Origin: Muricoccus nepalensis
GTDB taxonomy: Bacteria > Pseudomonadota > Alphaproteobacteria > Acetobacterales > Acetobacteraceae
Direction: 5' to 3'
NCBI RefSeq assembly: GCF_006438825.1
Contig: NZ_RCZP01000025.1
Span: 1-64,000, forward strand
DNA: 64,000 nt
Each line of letters starts with the position of its first letter. The stretch's first letter is position 1. Under the pieces are notes generated by a model. That model did no database searches, was not told where the DNA came from, and saw nothing but the letters and a program-made list of their open reading frames with translations. Below, one piece after another: positions 10,472 to 21,930 of this stretch. A program made the translations under genes and the position numbers.

Positions 10472-11503
10472 TCAGGGGCGGATGAGGCCCTTGCGCGTGG
10501 TGTCGGCAGGGTCCTCGACCCAGCCCTCGACGTAGGAGACGCGGATGGCGGCGAGGGCCGCAGCCGCGATCGGCGCCGCCAGCAGGATGCCGAGGAAGCC
10601 GAGGCCCGTGCCGAAGAGGGCCTGGGCGCCGAGCAGCACGGCCGGCGGCACGTCGGAGGCCTGCTTCTGCACCATGGGCGTGAGGACGTTCCCCTCGATA
10701 TTCTGGGAGGCGAAGTAGAGGGCCACGACCCAGGGCACGAGGGAGGGGTCCTGGGAGGCCGCGATGAGGATCGCGGGCACGGCGCCGAGGACGGGGCCGA
10801 TATAGGGCATGAAGCCGAAGATGGCGCTCAGGATGGCCAGCAGGGCCGCCAGCGGCACGCCGAGCGCCCAGAGGCCGAGGAAGGTGAAGACCCCCGTGAA
10901 GGTCATGCCGAACATCTGGCCGAGCAGCCAGCCGCGGAGGCCGTGGGCCATGGCGTTCAGCGTGGCCTCGCCGCGCGGGCGGAGGCCGGGGGAGAGGAGG
11001 GCGAGGGCGCCGCGGCGGTAGAGCGTGGGGTCCGAGCCGATGTAGAGGCCGAGCAGCAGCACGAGCAGCACGTTGCCGAGCGCGCCGAGCGTGCCGCCGA
11101 CGCCGGCGAGCGCCACGTTGGCCGCGGTCTGGGCGGAGGGCTGCATGCCTTCCGGCGAGAGGTTCCGCTTCAGCCACTCCGCGCCCGGCAGGTCCCGGAG
11201 GAGCTCGGCGAGGTCGCGGAGGACGCGCGGGGCGGCCTGGGTGAACTCGCGGGCCTGGCCGGCGAGGGTGGCGAAGCCGAACCAGAGGACGAGGCCGATG
11301 GCGACGAGCGCGAGGAGGGCCACGATCATCACCCCCCAGTGCTCCGCGAGATGGAGGCGGCGGGCGAGCGGCACGCCGGCGGCGCGGAGGGCGACGGCCA
11401 GCAGGCAGCCCGCGAAGACGATGAGGAGCACGTCGGGCGCGAGCCAGGCGACGAGGGCGACGGCGCCGAGGGCGATGAGGAGGGTGGCTTGTTCGTGGCG
11501 CAT
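10472..11503 (-). CDS. AI-2E family membrane transporter (YdiK/TqsA-like)
   Basis: Integral inner-membrane protein of 343 residues from ATG 11503. About eight hydrophobic segments are visible: one group at residues 5-85, then an amphipathic extramembrane middle (about 85-150), then another group from about 155 to the end. The C-terminal [16 protein letters not shown] segment is characteristic of the AI-2E/PerM family, whose members export small molecules or act as sodium/proton antiporters. The substrate cannot be read from sequence. It converges with thiD with only 22 bases between stops and is divergent from serC. The frame is open further upstream (to 11632), but that part is Arg/Pro-rich and not membrane-like. 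Confidence 0.88.
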   Translation of the reverse strand: MRHEQATLLIALGAVALVAWLAPDVLLIVFAGCLLAVALRAAGVPLARRLHLAEHWGVMIVALLALVAIGLVLWFGFATLAGQAREFTQAAPRVLRDLAELLRDLPGAEWLKRNLSPEGMQPSAQTAANVALAGVGGTLGALGNVLLVLLLGLYIGSDPTLYRRGALALLSPGLRPRGEATLNAMAHGLRGWLLGQMFGMTFTGVFTFLGLWALGVPLAALLAILSAIFGFMPYIGPVLGAVPAILIAASQDPSLVPWVVALYFASQNIEGNVLTPMVQKQASDVPPAVLLGAQALFGTGLGFLGILLAAPIAAAALAAIRVSYVEGWVEDPADTTRKGLIRP

Positions 11504-11631
11504 CGGGGGCGCAACGGCGCGCGGCGCGGCGGAGTTGCCGCGCCGCGCGCCGCGGGCGCTTGACCCGCGGAACGCCGGGCGGCAAGCCCTGGCCTTCGGG
11601 CGGGCTGGCCCGTGAGCGAGGGGTGAGGGCA

Positions 11632-12828
11632 ATGGGCGGGACGATCGAGCTGGGCGGCGCGCGGCCCGCGGTGCGGCCGGCGAACCCGTGCTTCTCCTCG
11701 GGGCCCTGCGCGAAGCGGCCGGGCTGGTCGCTGGCGGCGCTGGAGGGGGCGATGCTCGGGCGCAGCCATCGCGCCAAGGGGCCGAAGGCGCGGATCGCGG
11801 AGGTGATCGCGCGGTCGAAGGCCGTCCTCGGCATGCCCGCCGACTGGCGGCTGGGGGTGGTGCCGGCCTCCGACACCGGGGCGGTGGAGATGGTGCTCTG
11901 GTCGGCGCTCGGGCTGCGGGGCGTGGACGTGCTCGTCTGGGAGTCCTTCTCCAAGGAGTGGGCGACGGACGTGGCCGCGCAGCTCCGCCTGCCCGACGTC
12001 GCCGTGCGCGAGGCCCCCTACGGGCGGCTGCCCGCGCTCGACCCCGTCTCGCCGGACCGGGACGCGGTCTTCGTCTGGAACGGGACGACGAGCGGGGTGC
12101 GGCTGCCGCACGCGGACTTCATCGCCGAGGACCGCCGCGGCCTCGCGATCTGCGACGCGACCTCGGCGGCCTTCGCCATGCGGCTTCCCTGGGCGCGGCT
12201 CGATGTCGTCACCTGGTCCTGGCAGAAGGTGCTGGGGGGCGAGGCGGCGCACGGGATGCTCGCGCTCTCGCCGCGGGCGGTCGCGCGGCTGGAGGGCTAT
12301 GACCCCGGGCGGGCGCTGCCGAAGATCATGCGGCTGACGAAGGGCGGGCGCCTCATCGAGGGGATCTTCGAGGGGGACACGATCAACACGCCCTCCATGC
12401 TCTGCGTGGAGGACGCGATCGACGGGCTGCGCTGGGCGGAGTCAGTGGGCGGGCTCGACGGGCTGATCGCGCGGTCGGAGGCCAACCTGGCGGCGGTCTC
12501 GCGCTGGGTTGCGGCGAGCGGCTGGGCGGGGTTCCTGGCGGAGGACCCGGCGACGCGGTCCTCGACCTCCATCTGCCTCAAGATCGTCGTGCCCTGGTTC
12601 GTGGCGATGGACGCGGCGGCGCAGGCGCGGGTGGCGAAGCGGCTGGCGGCGATCCTGGAGGCGGAGGGGGTCGCGCTCGACGTCGCCTCCTACCGCGACG
12701 CGCCGCCGGGGCTGCGGATCTGGGGGGGGGCCACGGTCGAGACCGCCGACATCGAGGCGCTGCTGCCCTGGCTGGACTGGGCCTTCGCGGAGGTGGGCGT
12801 GGAGATGGCGCGCGAGGCCGCGACCTGA
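11632..12828 (+). CDS. serC: Phosphoserine transaminase SerC
   Basis: PLP-dependent aminotransferase of serine (and PLP) synthesis, 398 residues from ATG 11632, which follows GAGGGGTGAGGG. It is of the type shared by alphaproteobacteria and Methanosarcina: N-terminal [48 protein letters not shown], and the Schiff-base lysine in [14 protein letters not shown] at about Lys199. The longest frame begins at 11560, but those extra residues are not family-like. No serA lies next to it in the window. pdxY at 53035 is another B6-related gene but is not linked. Confidence 0.95.
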   Translation: MGGTIELGGARPAVRPANPCFSSGPCAKRPGWSLAALEGAMLGRSHRAKGPKARIAEVIARSKAVLGMPADWRLGVVPASDTGAVEMVLWSALGLRGVDVLVWESFSKEWATDVAAQLRLPDVAVREAPYGRLPALDPVSPDRDAVFVWNGTTSGVRLPHADFIAEDRRGLAICDATSAAFAMRLPWARLDVVTWSWQKVLGGEAAHGMLALSPRAVARLEGYDPGRALPKIMRLTKGGRLIEGIFEGDTINTPSMLCVEDAIDGLRWAESVGGLDGLIARSEANLAAVSRWVAASGWAGFLAEDPATRSSTSICLKIVVPWFVAMDAAAQARVAKRLAAILEAEGVALDVASYRDAPPGLRIWGGATVETADIEALLPWLDWAFAEVGVEMAREAAT

Positions 12829-12906
12829 GCGGGTTGTAACCTTCGGGTCCTTGCACGGTTCCGCTCCGGCGCGGTTCCCCCCCGGGGGACCATCCGGGGA
12901 GGAACC

Positions 12907-14364
12907 ATGGCGAGCACTCCGAGCGGCGGCTTCAGCGCCGAGAGCTTCAGCACCGACGTGCCGAACCGGCTGGACCGGCTGCCCTGGTCGCGCTTCCACT
13001 GGCTGGTCGTCGTGGCCCTCGGGGTGACCTGGGTGCTGGACGGGCTCGAGGTGACGCTGGTCGGCTCGCTGGCGGGCGCCATCCGGGAGAGCCCGAGCCT
13101 GCGGCTGACCGAGACGCAGGTGGGGCTCACGGCCTCGGCCTACCTGCTCGGCGCGGTCTCGGGGGCCCTGTTCTTCGGCTGGCTGACGGACCGGCTGGGG
13201 CGGAAGAAGCTGTTTACCCTCACGGTGCTCGTCTACCTCGTGGCGACGATCGCGACGGGCTTCTCCTGGGACTTCTGGTCCTTCGCGGTCTTCCGCTTCT
13301 TCACGGGGGCGGGGATCGGGGGGGAGTACTCGGCGGTGAACTCCGCCATCCAGGAGCTGATCCCGGCGCGGCGGCGGGGGACGACGGACCTGGCGGTGAA
13401 CGGCACCTTCTGGGGCGGCGCGGCGGCGGGGGCGGCGTCGTCGCTGATCCTGCTCGACCCCGCGGTGATCGACCCCGAGATCGGCTGGCGGCTGGCCTTC
13501 GGGGTGGGGGGCGCGCTCTCGCTCTCGGTGCTGCTGCTGCGCCGCTACATCCCCGAGAGCCCGCGCTGGCTGATGACGCACGGGCGCAAGGCGGAGGCGG
13601 AGAAGATCGTCGGCGACATCGAGGAATGGGTCGCGCGCGAGAAGGGGCCGCTGCCGCCGGTGGAGGGCACGCCGATCCGCATCGACCCACGCCGCCACAC
13701 GACGCTCGGCGAGGTCGCGACGACGCTGTTCCGCACCTACCCGCAGCGGGCGGTGCTGGGCATCGTGCTGATGGCCTGCCAGGCCTTCTGCTACAACGCG
13801 GTGTTCTTCACCTACGCGCTGGTGCTGACGCGCTTCTACGGGATCTCGTCGGCGCATATCGGGTGGTTCATGCTGCCCTTCGCGCTGGGCAACCTCGCGG
13901 GCCCGCTGACCCTTGGGCATTTCTTCGACTCGGTGGGGCGGCGGGTGATGATCACCGGCACCTACGCGCTGGCGGGCGTGCTGATGGCGGTGACCGGCTA
14001 CGCCTTCGCCCAGGGCTGGCTCTCGGCCTGGGAGCAGACGGCGGCCTGGACCGTGATCTTCTTCTTCGCCTCCGCCGCGGCGTCGGCGGCCTATCTCACG
14101 GTCGGCGAGAGCTTCCCGCTGGAGATGCGGGCGATGGGGATCGCGCTGTTCTACGCCTTCGGCACGCTGGTGGGCGGCGTGGTGGGGCCCGCGCTCTTCG
14201 GCGTGCTGATCGAGGGGGGCGAGCGCACGAACATCATGTGGGGTTACCTGCTCGGCGCCGCGCTGATGCTCATCGCGGCGGCGACCGAGTGGAAGCTCGG
14301 CTTCGCGGCCGAGGGCAAGTCGCTGGAGGACGTGGCCCGGCCGCTCTCCCAGGCCGCGGAATAG
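12907..14364 (+). CDS. MFS transporter, sugar-porter/metabolite:H+ symporter type
   Basis: Twelve-helix carrier of 485 residues. The first half carries the MFS motif between TM2 and TM3 (GWLTDRLGRKKLFT) and VLDGLEVTLVG in TM1, seen in the aromatic-acid and metabolite proton symporter families. The PESPRWLMTHGR signature follows TM6, and a second loop motif (FDSVGRRVM) lies in the C-half. A GGGAGGAACC ribosome site precedes ATG 12907. The substrate is not predictable. The preceding 78 bases contain the palindrome GGTTGTAACC at 12832-12841 of unknown meaning. Confidence 0.9.
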   Translation: MASTPSGGFSAESFSTDVPNRLDRLPWSRFHWLVVVALGVTWVLDGLEVTLVGSLAGAIRESPSLRLTETQVGLTASAYLLGAVSGALFFGWLTDRLGRKKLFTLTVLVYLVATIATGFSWDFWSFAVFRFFTGAGIGGEYSAVNSAIQELIPARRRGTTDLAVNGTFWGGAAAGAASSLILLDPAVIDPEIGWRLAFGVGGALSLSVLLLRRYIPESPRWLMTHGRKAEAEKIVGDIEEWVAREKGPLPPVEGTPIRIDPRRHTTLGEVATTLFRTYPQRAVLGIVLMACQAFCYNAVFFTYALVLTRFYGISSAHIGWFMLPFALGNLAGPLTLGHFFDSVGRRVMITGTYALAGVLMAVTGYAFAQGWLSAWEQTAAWTVIFFFASAAASAAYLTVGESFPLEMRAMGIALFYAFGTLVGGVVGPALFGVLIEGGERTNIMWGYLLGAALMLIAAATEWKLGFAAEGKSLEDVARPLSQAAE

Positions 14365-14368
14365 GCCC

Positions 14369-16483
14369 TCAGGCGGCGATCCGGTCCTCCGCCGAGGGGA
14401 GGGCGCGGGCGATCCGGGCGATGACCTCGGGCCAGTCCTCGCCGCGGGCCTGCCGGTGGAGGCGCATGGTCGGGTACCAGGGGCTGTCCGAGCGGTCGAG
14501 CAGCCAGCGCCAGTCCGGGAGCGAGGGCAGCAGGAGGTGGACTGGGCGGCCGAGGGCGCCGGCCAGGTGGGCCACGCTCGTGTCCACGCAGACGATCGCG
14601 TCCATGGCGAGGAGGGCGGCCGCGGTCTCGGTGAAGCTGGTGAGCCGCGGGCGGAGGTCGGTCAGGCCCGGGGTCTCCGCCAGGAAGGCCTCGTCCGTCT
14701 CCCGCACCTGGGTCTGGACGAGGAAGGCCTCCACGCCCTCGCCCAGGAGGGGGGCGAAGAGGGAGAGGGGGATGGAGCGGTAGCGGTCGCCGGCGTGCTC
14801 GGGGTTGCCGGAGCAGGCGATGCCCAGGCGGAGCGCGCCGCCGGGCAGCTCGCGGTCCCAGGCGGCGGCGCGGGCGGGGTCGGCGGCGAGATAGGGGATG
14901 GGCGCCACGATGCTGTCGAGGCGCGTGCCGAAGGCGAGCGGCAGGCTGAGCAGCGGGCACTGGGCGTCGTGGTCGGGCGTGGGCTCGCCGAGGCCGAAGA
15001 AGGCGTGCAGGCCGGGGAGGCCGTGCAGCAGCGGGTGCAGGGGGCGCGGGGCCTCGAGCACCACGCGCGCGCCGCGGGCGGCGGCGAGCGGGATGTAGCG
15101 GAGCATCTGGATGGTGTCGCCGAGCCCCTGCTCCGCGTGGAGGAGGAGGGTCCGGCCCTCCATGGGCTCGCCGTGCCAGAGGGGGCTGGCGGCGTGGCGG
15201 TGGGGCTGGCTGCCCTTGCGGCGCCAGCGCCACTCGTAGCTGCGGAAGCCCTCCTCGAGCTGGCCGAGGGCGAGCTGGCTGAGCGCGGTGTTCCAGTGGG
15301 CGTCGGCGTAGTCGGGGTCGATCGCGATGGCCTGGCGGTAGCACTCGATCGCGTCGTGGTGGCGGCCGAGGCCGCGGTAGGCGTTGCCGCGGTTGAAGGG
15401 GATGCCGCGGTTGCCGGGGAAGAGGAGGGCGGCGCGGTCGAAGCACTCCATCGCCTCCTCGAAGCGGCCGAGTTCGGTGAGGGCGATGCCGCGGCCGTTC
15501 CAGGCCTGGCCCGAGCTGGGGTCGCGGCGGAGGGCCTCGCGGTCCGCGACCTCGGCCTCGGCGTGGCGGGAGAGGCGGGCGAGCACCTCGGCCCGGTTGC
15601 GGTGGGCGGCCGCGCCGCCGGAGAGGGCGAGGGCGCGCTCGGCGCTCTCGAGCGCCTCCGCGTGGCGGCCGAGGTCGCAGAGGGCGATGGTGCGGTTGGC
15701 GTGGGGATCGGCGAGGCCGGGGGCGAGGGCGATGGCGCGGTCGAGGCAGGCCAGCGCCTCCTCCGGGCGCTGGAGGGCGCGCAGGACGACGCCCTGGGTG
15801 TTCAGGAAGCCGGGGTCGTCCGGGCGCAGCAGGAGGGCGGTCGCGATGCTGGCATAGGCCTCGGCGTCCCGCTGGAGGTCGACGAGGGCGGTGGCGCGGT
15901 TGGCGTGGGCGCTGGCGTAGTTGGGGTTGCGGGCGAGGGCGCGATCATAGGCCTCCAGCGCCTCGGCCGGGCGGTCGAGGGCGCGGAGGGCGTTGCCGCG
16001 GTTGTTGTGGAGCTCGGCCATGTCGGCGCCGAGCGCGCGGGCGGCGTCGAGGGCTTCCAGCGCCTCGGCCGGGCGGTTGAGCGCCTGCAGGGCGTTGGCC
16101 CGGCCGACGCGGGCCTCGACCAGCCCGGGCTCGAGGGCGATGGCGCGGTCGAAGGTCGCGAGGGCCTCCTCGGCCTGGCCGGTCTCGACGAGGGCGTTGC
16201 CGAGGTTGCTGTGGACGAAGCCGTGGCGCGCGTCCTCCTCCAGGGCCTGGCGGAGGAGGGGGATGGCGCCGGCGGGGTCGCCGCGCATGGCGTGGAGGAG
16301 GCCGAGCAGGTGCAGCGCCTGGAAGTGCCGCGGCCGGAGGGCGAGAGCCGAGCGGTAGAGGGGCTCGGCCAGGGCGAGGTCGCCGGCGCGGTGGTGGGCG
16401 AGGGCGCGGGCGGTGCGGCGGTCGGCCTCCGCCTGGTCGCTTCCCGGGTTGCCGTGCGCGGGCTGGCTGCTGTGCAGGGGCAT
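14369..16483 (-). CDS. TPR repeat protein with GT9/GT41-like glycosyltransferase domain
   Basis: About 704 residues. The first 420 or so are tandem 34-residue TPR units (repeats of RALDRPAEALEAYDRALARNP type). The C-terminal 280 residues form a GT-B-like domain with LAADPARAAAW, ACSGNPEHAGDRYRSI and a nucleotide-sugar-binding-like segment (DTSVAHLAGALGRPVHLLLP followed by the DWRWLLDRSDSPWY signature). Such fusions are widespread in alphaproteobacteria and are thought to glycosylate proteins or envelope components; the acceptor is unknown. ATG 16483 is preferred over ATG 16501 because only it has a GGAG-type ribosome site. Convergent with the MFS gene, 4 bases apart. Confidence 0.85.
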   Translation of the reverse strand: MPLHSSQPAHGNPGSDQAEADRRTARALAHHRAGDLALAEPLYRSALALRPRHFQALHLLGLLHAMRGDPAGAIPLLRQALEEDARHGFVHSNLGNALVETGQAEEALATFDRAIALEPGLVEARVGRANALQALNRPAEALEALDAARALGADMAELHNNRGNALRALDRPAEALEAYDRALARNPNYASAHANRATALVDLQRDAEAYASIATALLLRPDDPGFLNTQGVVLRALQRPEEALACLDRAIALAPGLADPHANRTIALCDLGRHAEALESAERALALSGGAAAHRNRAEVLARLSRHAEAEVADREALRRDPSSGQAWNGRGIALTELGRFEEAMECFDRAALLFPGNRGIPFNRGNAYRGLGRHHDAIECYRQAIAIDPDYADAHWNTALSQLALGQLEEGFRSYEWRWRRKGSQPHRHAASPLWHGEPMEGRTLLLHAEQGLGDTIQMLRYIPLAAARGARVVLEAPRPLHPLLHGLPGLHAFFGLGEPTPDHDAQCPLLSLPLAFGTRLDSIVAPIPYLAADPARAAAWDRELPGGALRLGIACSGNPEHAGDRYRSIPLSLFAPLLGEGVEAFLVQTQVRETDEAFLAETPGLTDLRPRLTSFTETAAALLAMDAIVCVDTSVAHLAGALGRPVHLLLPSLPDWRWLLDRSDSPWYPTMRLHRQARGEDWPEVIARIARALPSAEDRIAA

Positions 16484-16542
16484 TTTCTCTGCTCCGACCA
16501 TTCTGGCGGCGCGAGTTTGGCCCCGGCTTGGTGAAGGCTCCG

Positions 16543-17055
16543 TTACCCCCGGCGGTTCGGGTGGGAGGATTCGATCGCGACGGCCTGGGCGGCCTCCTCG
16601 ACCCGGGGCAGGCGGGGGAGGCTGGCGAGCCGCGCGAGGGTGGCGGCGCCGCCGACCGGGGCGAGGGCCGCGGTCGCGGCCGCCGTGTCGGCCTGGCCGA
16701 TGGCGACGGCCGCCCGGCTGAAGGCGGCCACCGCGACGACGGGGGGCGTGCCCGGCGGGACGCCGAGGGCCTGGCGGAACTCCCGCCGGGCGATCTGGAG
16801 GCGGGGCAGCAGCAGGGCGTCGCGCGGGTGGGTCCAGAGGGGGTCGGTCTCGGCCGCGTTGGTGAAGGCCTCGATCTCGGCGGCGGCCTGGGCGGCGGCG
16901 GCCGGGCGGCCGGCGAGGCGCTCCGTCTGGCCGTACTCGAAGGGCGCGGCTCGGGCGGGGCCGCGGAGCGGGTCGGCGAGGCCGATGCCGCCGAGGGGGC
17001 GGCCGTCGCCGCAGGCGGCGAGGAGGAGGGGGAGGGCGAGGAGGGCGCGGTGCAT
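16543..17055 (-). CDS. Putative lipoprotein of unknown function
   Basis: 170 residues with a short signal peptide ending in the lipobox LAAC (Cys15), so an outer- or inner-membrane lipoprotein is expected. The mature part is Ala-rich and mostly helical, with no domain I recognise. It precedes the TPR-glycosyltransferase on the same strand by 59 bases, so the two may be co-transcribed and both serve the envelope. A 188-base divergent region separates it from hisZ. Confidence 0.7.
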   Translation of the reverse strand: MHRALLALPLLLAACGDGRPLGGIGLADPLRGPARAAPFEYGQTERLAGRPAAAAQAAAEIEAFTNAAETDPLWTHPRDALLLPRLQIARREFRQALGVPPGTPPVVAVAAFSRAAVAIGQADTAAATAALAPVGGAATLARLASLPRLPRVEEAAQAVAIESSHPNRRG

Positions 17056-17243
17056 GGGGTGGGGACCTGCGGGCGTGGGGAGGGTGGAACGCCGGCGCCG
17101 ATCCTAGGACGTCAGGCTTACATTCTGCTGGCATTCGCCGCCGGCGGGTTTGGGGGACGGGGCTTGCGGCGCGGGGCCCTCGCTGCCATTCACCCCGCGC
17201 AAGAAAGCCCCGGGCGATCCCCCCTGCCGATGACCCCCCTCGC

Positions 17244-18449
17244 GTGACCGACGACCTCCCGAACCCGGCCCTGCTGCCGTCCGGCCTCTCCGACCTGCTG
17301 CCGCCCGAGGCGGCGCGGGAGGCCGCGCTGGTGGAGGCGATGATGGCGGTCTTCGCGAGCCACGGCTACGAGCGGGTGAAGCCGCCGCTGCTCGAGTTCG
17401 AGGAGGGGCTGCTGCAGGGCTCGGGCGCGGCGCTGGCCGACCAGACCTTCCGGCTGATGGACCCGGAGAGCCAGCGGATGATGGGGCTGCGGGCCGACAC
17501 CACGCCGCAGGTGGCGCGGATCGCGGCGACGCGGCTGCGCGACGCGGCGCGGCCGCTGCGCCTGTCCTACGCGGGGCAGGTGCTGCGGGTGCGGGGCACG
17601 CAGATCGCGCCGGGGCGGCAGCTGCCGCAGCTCGGCGTCGAGCTGATCGGGGTGGACAGCGCGGAGGCCGACGCGGAGGCCGCGGCGCTGGGCGTGGAGG
17701 CGCTGGCGGCGGCGGGGATCGAGGGGGTCGCGCTCGACATCACCCTGCCGCCGATGTCGCCGGCGCTGCTCGACGCGGCGGGGCTGGAGGGGGCCGCGCG
17801 GTCGCGCCTGGCGCGGGCGCTGGACCGCAAGGACGCGGCGGAGGTCGCGCGCCTGGCCGAGGCGGCGGGGCCGCCCGCGGTCTTCCTGGTGGAGCTGCTG
17901 GCGGCGGCCGGGCCGGCCGACGGGGCGCTGGCCGCGCTGCGCGCCGCGCCGCTGCCGGAGGCGCCGCGGCGGATCGCGGACAACGCGGCCGAGGTGGTGG
18001 CCGCGCTGCGGCGGCGGCTGCCGGGGCTTCGCATCACGCTCGACCCCGTGGAGTTCCGGGGCTTCCGCTACCACACGGGCGTCGCCTTCACCCTCTACGG
18101 GCCCGGGCGCAGCGGGGAGCTCGGCCGGGGCGGGCGCTACCTGAGCGGGGAGGAGCCGGCGACGGGGCTGAGCCTCTACCCCGACGCCGCGCTGCGGGCG
18201 GCCCCGACCGTCGCCCTGCCGGAGCGGGTGTTCCTGCCCGCCGGGCACGACCCCGCGGCGGCGGCGGCGCTGCGGCGCGAGGGCTGGGTGACGGTTGCGG
18301 CGCTCTCGCCGGCGGACGAGGCGACGGCGCTCGGCTGCACGCGGGAGCTGCGGGGCGGGCGGCTGGTCGCGCTGGGGCGCGGGGCCGCCGTGGACGCTGA
18401 TGCTGTTGGGGCGGGCGCCGCGGGCGCCCCGCCGATCGTGAGGGAGTAG
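17244..18449 (+). CDS. hisZ: ATP phosphoribosyltransferase regulatory subunit HisZ
   Basis: HisRS-like protein without a tRNA-binding domain that activates the short-form HisG, the first enzyme of histidine synthesis. 401 residues from GTG 17244. The HisRS-type motif 1 to motif 2 region is present ([43 protein letters not shown]), as is a degenerate motif 3 near GRGGRYLSG. No hisS/hisG is in the window, but hisZ followed by purA (5-base gap) is a recurrent proteobacterial arrangement. The presence of HisZ predicts a short-form HisG elsewhere in the genome. Confidence 0.92.
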   Translation: MTDDLPNPALLPSGLSDLLPPEAAREAALVEAMMAVFASHGYERVKPPLLEFEEGLLQGSGAALADQTFRLMDPESQRMMGLRADTTPQVARIAATRLRDAARPLRLSYAGQVLRVRGTQIAPGRQLPQLGVELIGVDSAEADAEAAALGVEALAAAGIEGVALDITLPPMSPALLDAAGLEGAARSRLARALDRKDAAEVARLAEAAGPPAVFLVELLAAAGPADGALAALRAAPLPEAPRRIADNAAEVVAALRRRLPGLRITLDPVEFRGFRYHTGVAFTLYGPGRSGELGRGGRYLSGEEPATGLSLYPDAALRAAPTVALPERVFLPAGHDPAAAAALRREGWVTVAALSPADEATALGCTRELRGGRLVALGRGAAVDADAVGAGAAGAPPIVRE

Positions 18450-18453
18450 GGCC

Positions 18454-19743
<1,290 letters not shown>

Positions 19744-19767
19744 GGCCGGGCCCCCGCCGCCCCGGCC
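19744..19767 (+). terminator. Putative purA terminator
   Basis: GGCCGGG at 19744-19750 pairs with CCCGGCC at 19761-19767, immediately after the purA stop, followed by CTTCCTC. The T-run is poor, so it could also be a processing-stabilising stem. Confidence 0.4.
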
Positions 19768-19843
19768 CTTCCTCGCGGTTCCCCCTTGCAAGACGGGGGG
19801 CGGATGTTCTTGTTGTGGGCTTGCGGCGAGCGTTTGGACGGGC

Positions 19844-19870
19844 CTCCCCCAAGGGGGAGCCCCCTGGGGG
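19844..19870 (+). promoter_or_regulatory. Tandem C5/G5 blocks overlapping the glcF ribosome site
   Basis: Just before glcF the order C5-AA-G5-AG-C5-T-G5 occurs (blocks at 19846-19850, 19853-19857, 19860-19864, 19866-19870). Each C block can pair with either G block, so mutually exclusive hairpins are possible. The last G block is the likely Shine-Dalgarno, 5 bases before ATG 19876. This geometry could gate translation; nothing in the sequence shows the signal. Confidence 0.35.
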
Positions 19871-19875
19871 AACGG

Positions 19876-21225
19876 ATGCGTACCGAGTTCACGGCGGAGC
19901 AGCTTGCCGATCCCGACATCCGGGAGTCGAACCAGATCCTGCGGACCTGCGTGCATTGCGGGTTCTGCACGGCCACCTGCCCGACCTTCGTCCTGCTGGG
20001 CGACGAGCTGGATAGCCCGCGCGGGCGCATCTACCTCATCAAGGACATGCTGGAATCCGGCCGCGCGGCCTCCGAGCAGGAGGTGCGGCACGTCGACCGC
20101 TGCCTCTCCTGTCTCTCCTGCATGACGACCTGCCCGAGCGGCGTGAACTACATGCACCTGGTGGACCACGCCCGGCACCACATCGAGGAAACGTACCAGC
20201 GGCCCTTCATGGAGCGGATGATCCGCAACGTGCTCTCCCTCGTGCTGCCGCGGCCGGGGCTGTTCCGGGCGGCGCTGGTGGGGGCGCGGGTGGCGCGGCC
20301 GCTGCGGGGGCTGGTCGGCGGGGCCTCGATGACGGCGAAGCGGCTGCGGGCGATGCTGGACCTGGCGCCGGCCGCGCTGCCGCCGGCCGGCACCTCCGCG
20401 CGGGCGACGGTGCACCGGGCCGAGGGCGCGCGGCGCGGGCGGGTCGCGCTGCTGACGGGCTGCGCGCAGACGGTGCTCGCGCCCTCCATCAACGAGGCGA
20501 CGATCCGGCTGCTGACGCGCATGGGGCTCGACGTCGTGGTGACGGCGGGCCAGGGCTGCTGCGGCGCGCTGACGCACCACATGGGCAAGCAGGACACCTC
20601 GGACGCCCAGGCGCGGGCGAACATCGAGGCCTGGGCGGCGGAGGCCGAGGGCGAGGGGCTGGACGCGGTGGTGATCAACGCCTCGGGCTGCGGCACCACG
20701 GTGAAGGACTACGGCCACATGTTCCGCGAGGCCGAGCCGGCGCTGCGCGACCGCGCGGCGCGGATCGCGGGGCTGGCGAAGGACGTGTCGGAGGTGATCG
20801 CGCGCTTCGACTACGCGCCCACGCGGGAGAGGCCGGGGCTGCGGGTCGCCTACCACGCGGCCTGTTCGCTGCAGCACGGGCAACAGATCACGGCGGTGCC
20901 GAAGACGCTGCTGGAGCGCGCGGGCTTCGAGGTGCGGGCGCCGGCCGAGGCGCATCTCTGCTGCGGCAGCGCGGGCACCTACAACATCCTCCAGCCGGAG
21001 ATCGCGGGGCGGCTGCGGGAGCGCAAGCTCGCGAACATCAACCGGACGGGGGCGGACCTCGTGGCGTCGGGGAACATCGGCTGCCTGACGCAGCTCTCGG
21101 GCGACGCGCTGCCGCTGGCGCACACGGTGGAGCTGCTGGACTGGATGGCGGGCGGCCCGGCGCCGCCGGCGGTGGAGGTCGCGCTGGCGCGGCGCCAGGC
21201 CGTGGCGGGCGTGGCGGCGGAATGA
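19876..21225 (+). CDS. glcF: Glycolate oxidase iron-sulfur subunit GlcF
   Basis: Iron-sulfur subunit that passes electrons from glycolate oxidation to the quinone pool. 449 residues from ATG 19876. Two ferredoxin-like 4Fe-4S motifs lie near the N-terminus ([12 protein letters not shown] and [12 protein letters not shown]). Two CCG domains follow, with [11 protein letters not shown] and [10 protein letters not shown]. The usual partners glcD and glcE are not adjacent or anywhere in the window, so either they are elsewhere or this subunit serves another flavoprotein. The frame is open upstream to 19786, but those residues run through the C5/G5 hairpin. Its stop overlaps the next gene as ATGA. 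Confidence 0.93.
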   Translation: MRTEFTAEQLADPDIRESNQILRTCVHCGFCTATCPTFVLLGDELDSPRGRIYLIKDMLESGRAASEQEVRHVDRCLSCLSCMTTCPSGVNYMHLVDHARHHIEETYQRPFMERMIRNVLSLVLPRPGLFRAALVGARVARPLRGLVGGASMTAKRLRAMLDLAPAALPPAGTSARATVHRAEGARRGRVALLTGCAQTVLAPSINEATIRLLTRMGLDVVVTAGQGCCGALTHHMGKQDTSDAQARANIEAWAAEAEGEGLDAVVINASGCGTTVKDYGHMFREAEPALRDRAARIAGLAKDVSEVIARFDYAPTRERPGLRVAYHAACSLQHGQQITAVPKTLLERAGFEVRAPAEAHLCCGSAGTYNILQPEIAGRLRERKLANINRTGADLVASGNIGCLTQLSGDALPLAHTVELLDWMAGGPAPPAVEVALARRQAVAGVAAE

Positions 21226-21857
21226 GGCGGCGGGCCCTCCTCGCGGGGTTGGCGGCGGCCGTGCCGGTGGGCGCGGCGGGGCAGGTGCTGCCTGTGCCGG
21301 GCGCGGGGCCGGGGGTGGGGCCGGCGGTGCCGCCGCTGGCCTCGCCGATGCCGCGGGCGGGGGCGGCGGAGGCGCGTCGGGCAGAGCTGGACCGGCTGCT
21401 GGACTCGCTGGCCGCCGCGCCGGACGAGGCGGCGGCGGCGCCGATCCAGGCGCGCATCCAGGCGCTCTGGGCCGAGGGCGGCTCGCCCGCGGTGGGGCTG
21501 CTGCTGCGGAAGAGCCTGCGCGCGCTGCAGGCGAACGAGGCGCCGGACGCGGTGGAGGACCTCGACGCCGCCATCACGCTTCAGCCGGACTTCCCGGAGT
21601 CCTGGGTGCTGCGCGGGCAGGCGCAGGCGGCCTCGGGGGACCGGGCGGCGGCGGCGGCGGACCTGCGGGAGGCGCTGCGGCTGGAGCCGCGGCATTTCGG
21701 GGCGTTGATGGCGCTGTCCGACCTCCAGGAAGAGGCGGGGGACGCGGCGGGGGCGCTCAGGAGCCTGGAGGCGGCGCTGCGGATCAATCCCTGGCTGCCG
21801 GGCGCGGCGCAGCGGCGGCGGGAGCTGTCGCGGCGGGCGCTGGGCGACCAGACCTGA
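21222..21857 (+). CDS. Exported TPR-domain protein
   Basis: 211 residues. The N-terminus ([20 protein letters not shown]) resembles a signal peptide, so a periplasmic location is expected. The C-terminal half holds about three TPR-like units ([39 protein letters not shown] and [15 protein letters not shown]). It overlaps glcF by 4 bases and is probably made from the same message, but a role in glycolate oxidation is not indicated. The partner protein is unknown. Confidence 0.75.
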   Translation: MRRRALLAGLAAAVPVGAAGQVLPVPGAGPGVGPAVPPLASPMPRAGAAEARRAELDRLLDSLAAAPDEAAAAPIQARIQALWAEGGSPAVGLLLRKSLRALQANEAPDAVEDLDAAITLQPDFPESWVLRGQAQAASGDRAAAAADLREALRLEPRHFGALMALSDLQEEAGDAAGALRSLEAALRINPWLPGAAQRRRELSRRALGDQT

Positions 21858-21930
21858 GGGCGCGTCGCCGGAGCCGTTCGGGCGCAACGGGCGGATGGCT
21901 CGGGCGTGCCGATCGGGGCGAGATGGCGGC

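Noticed and set aside
12832-12841. GGTTGTAACC palindrome before the MFS gene
   Set aside because: Ten bases with no second copy and no known match.
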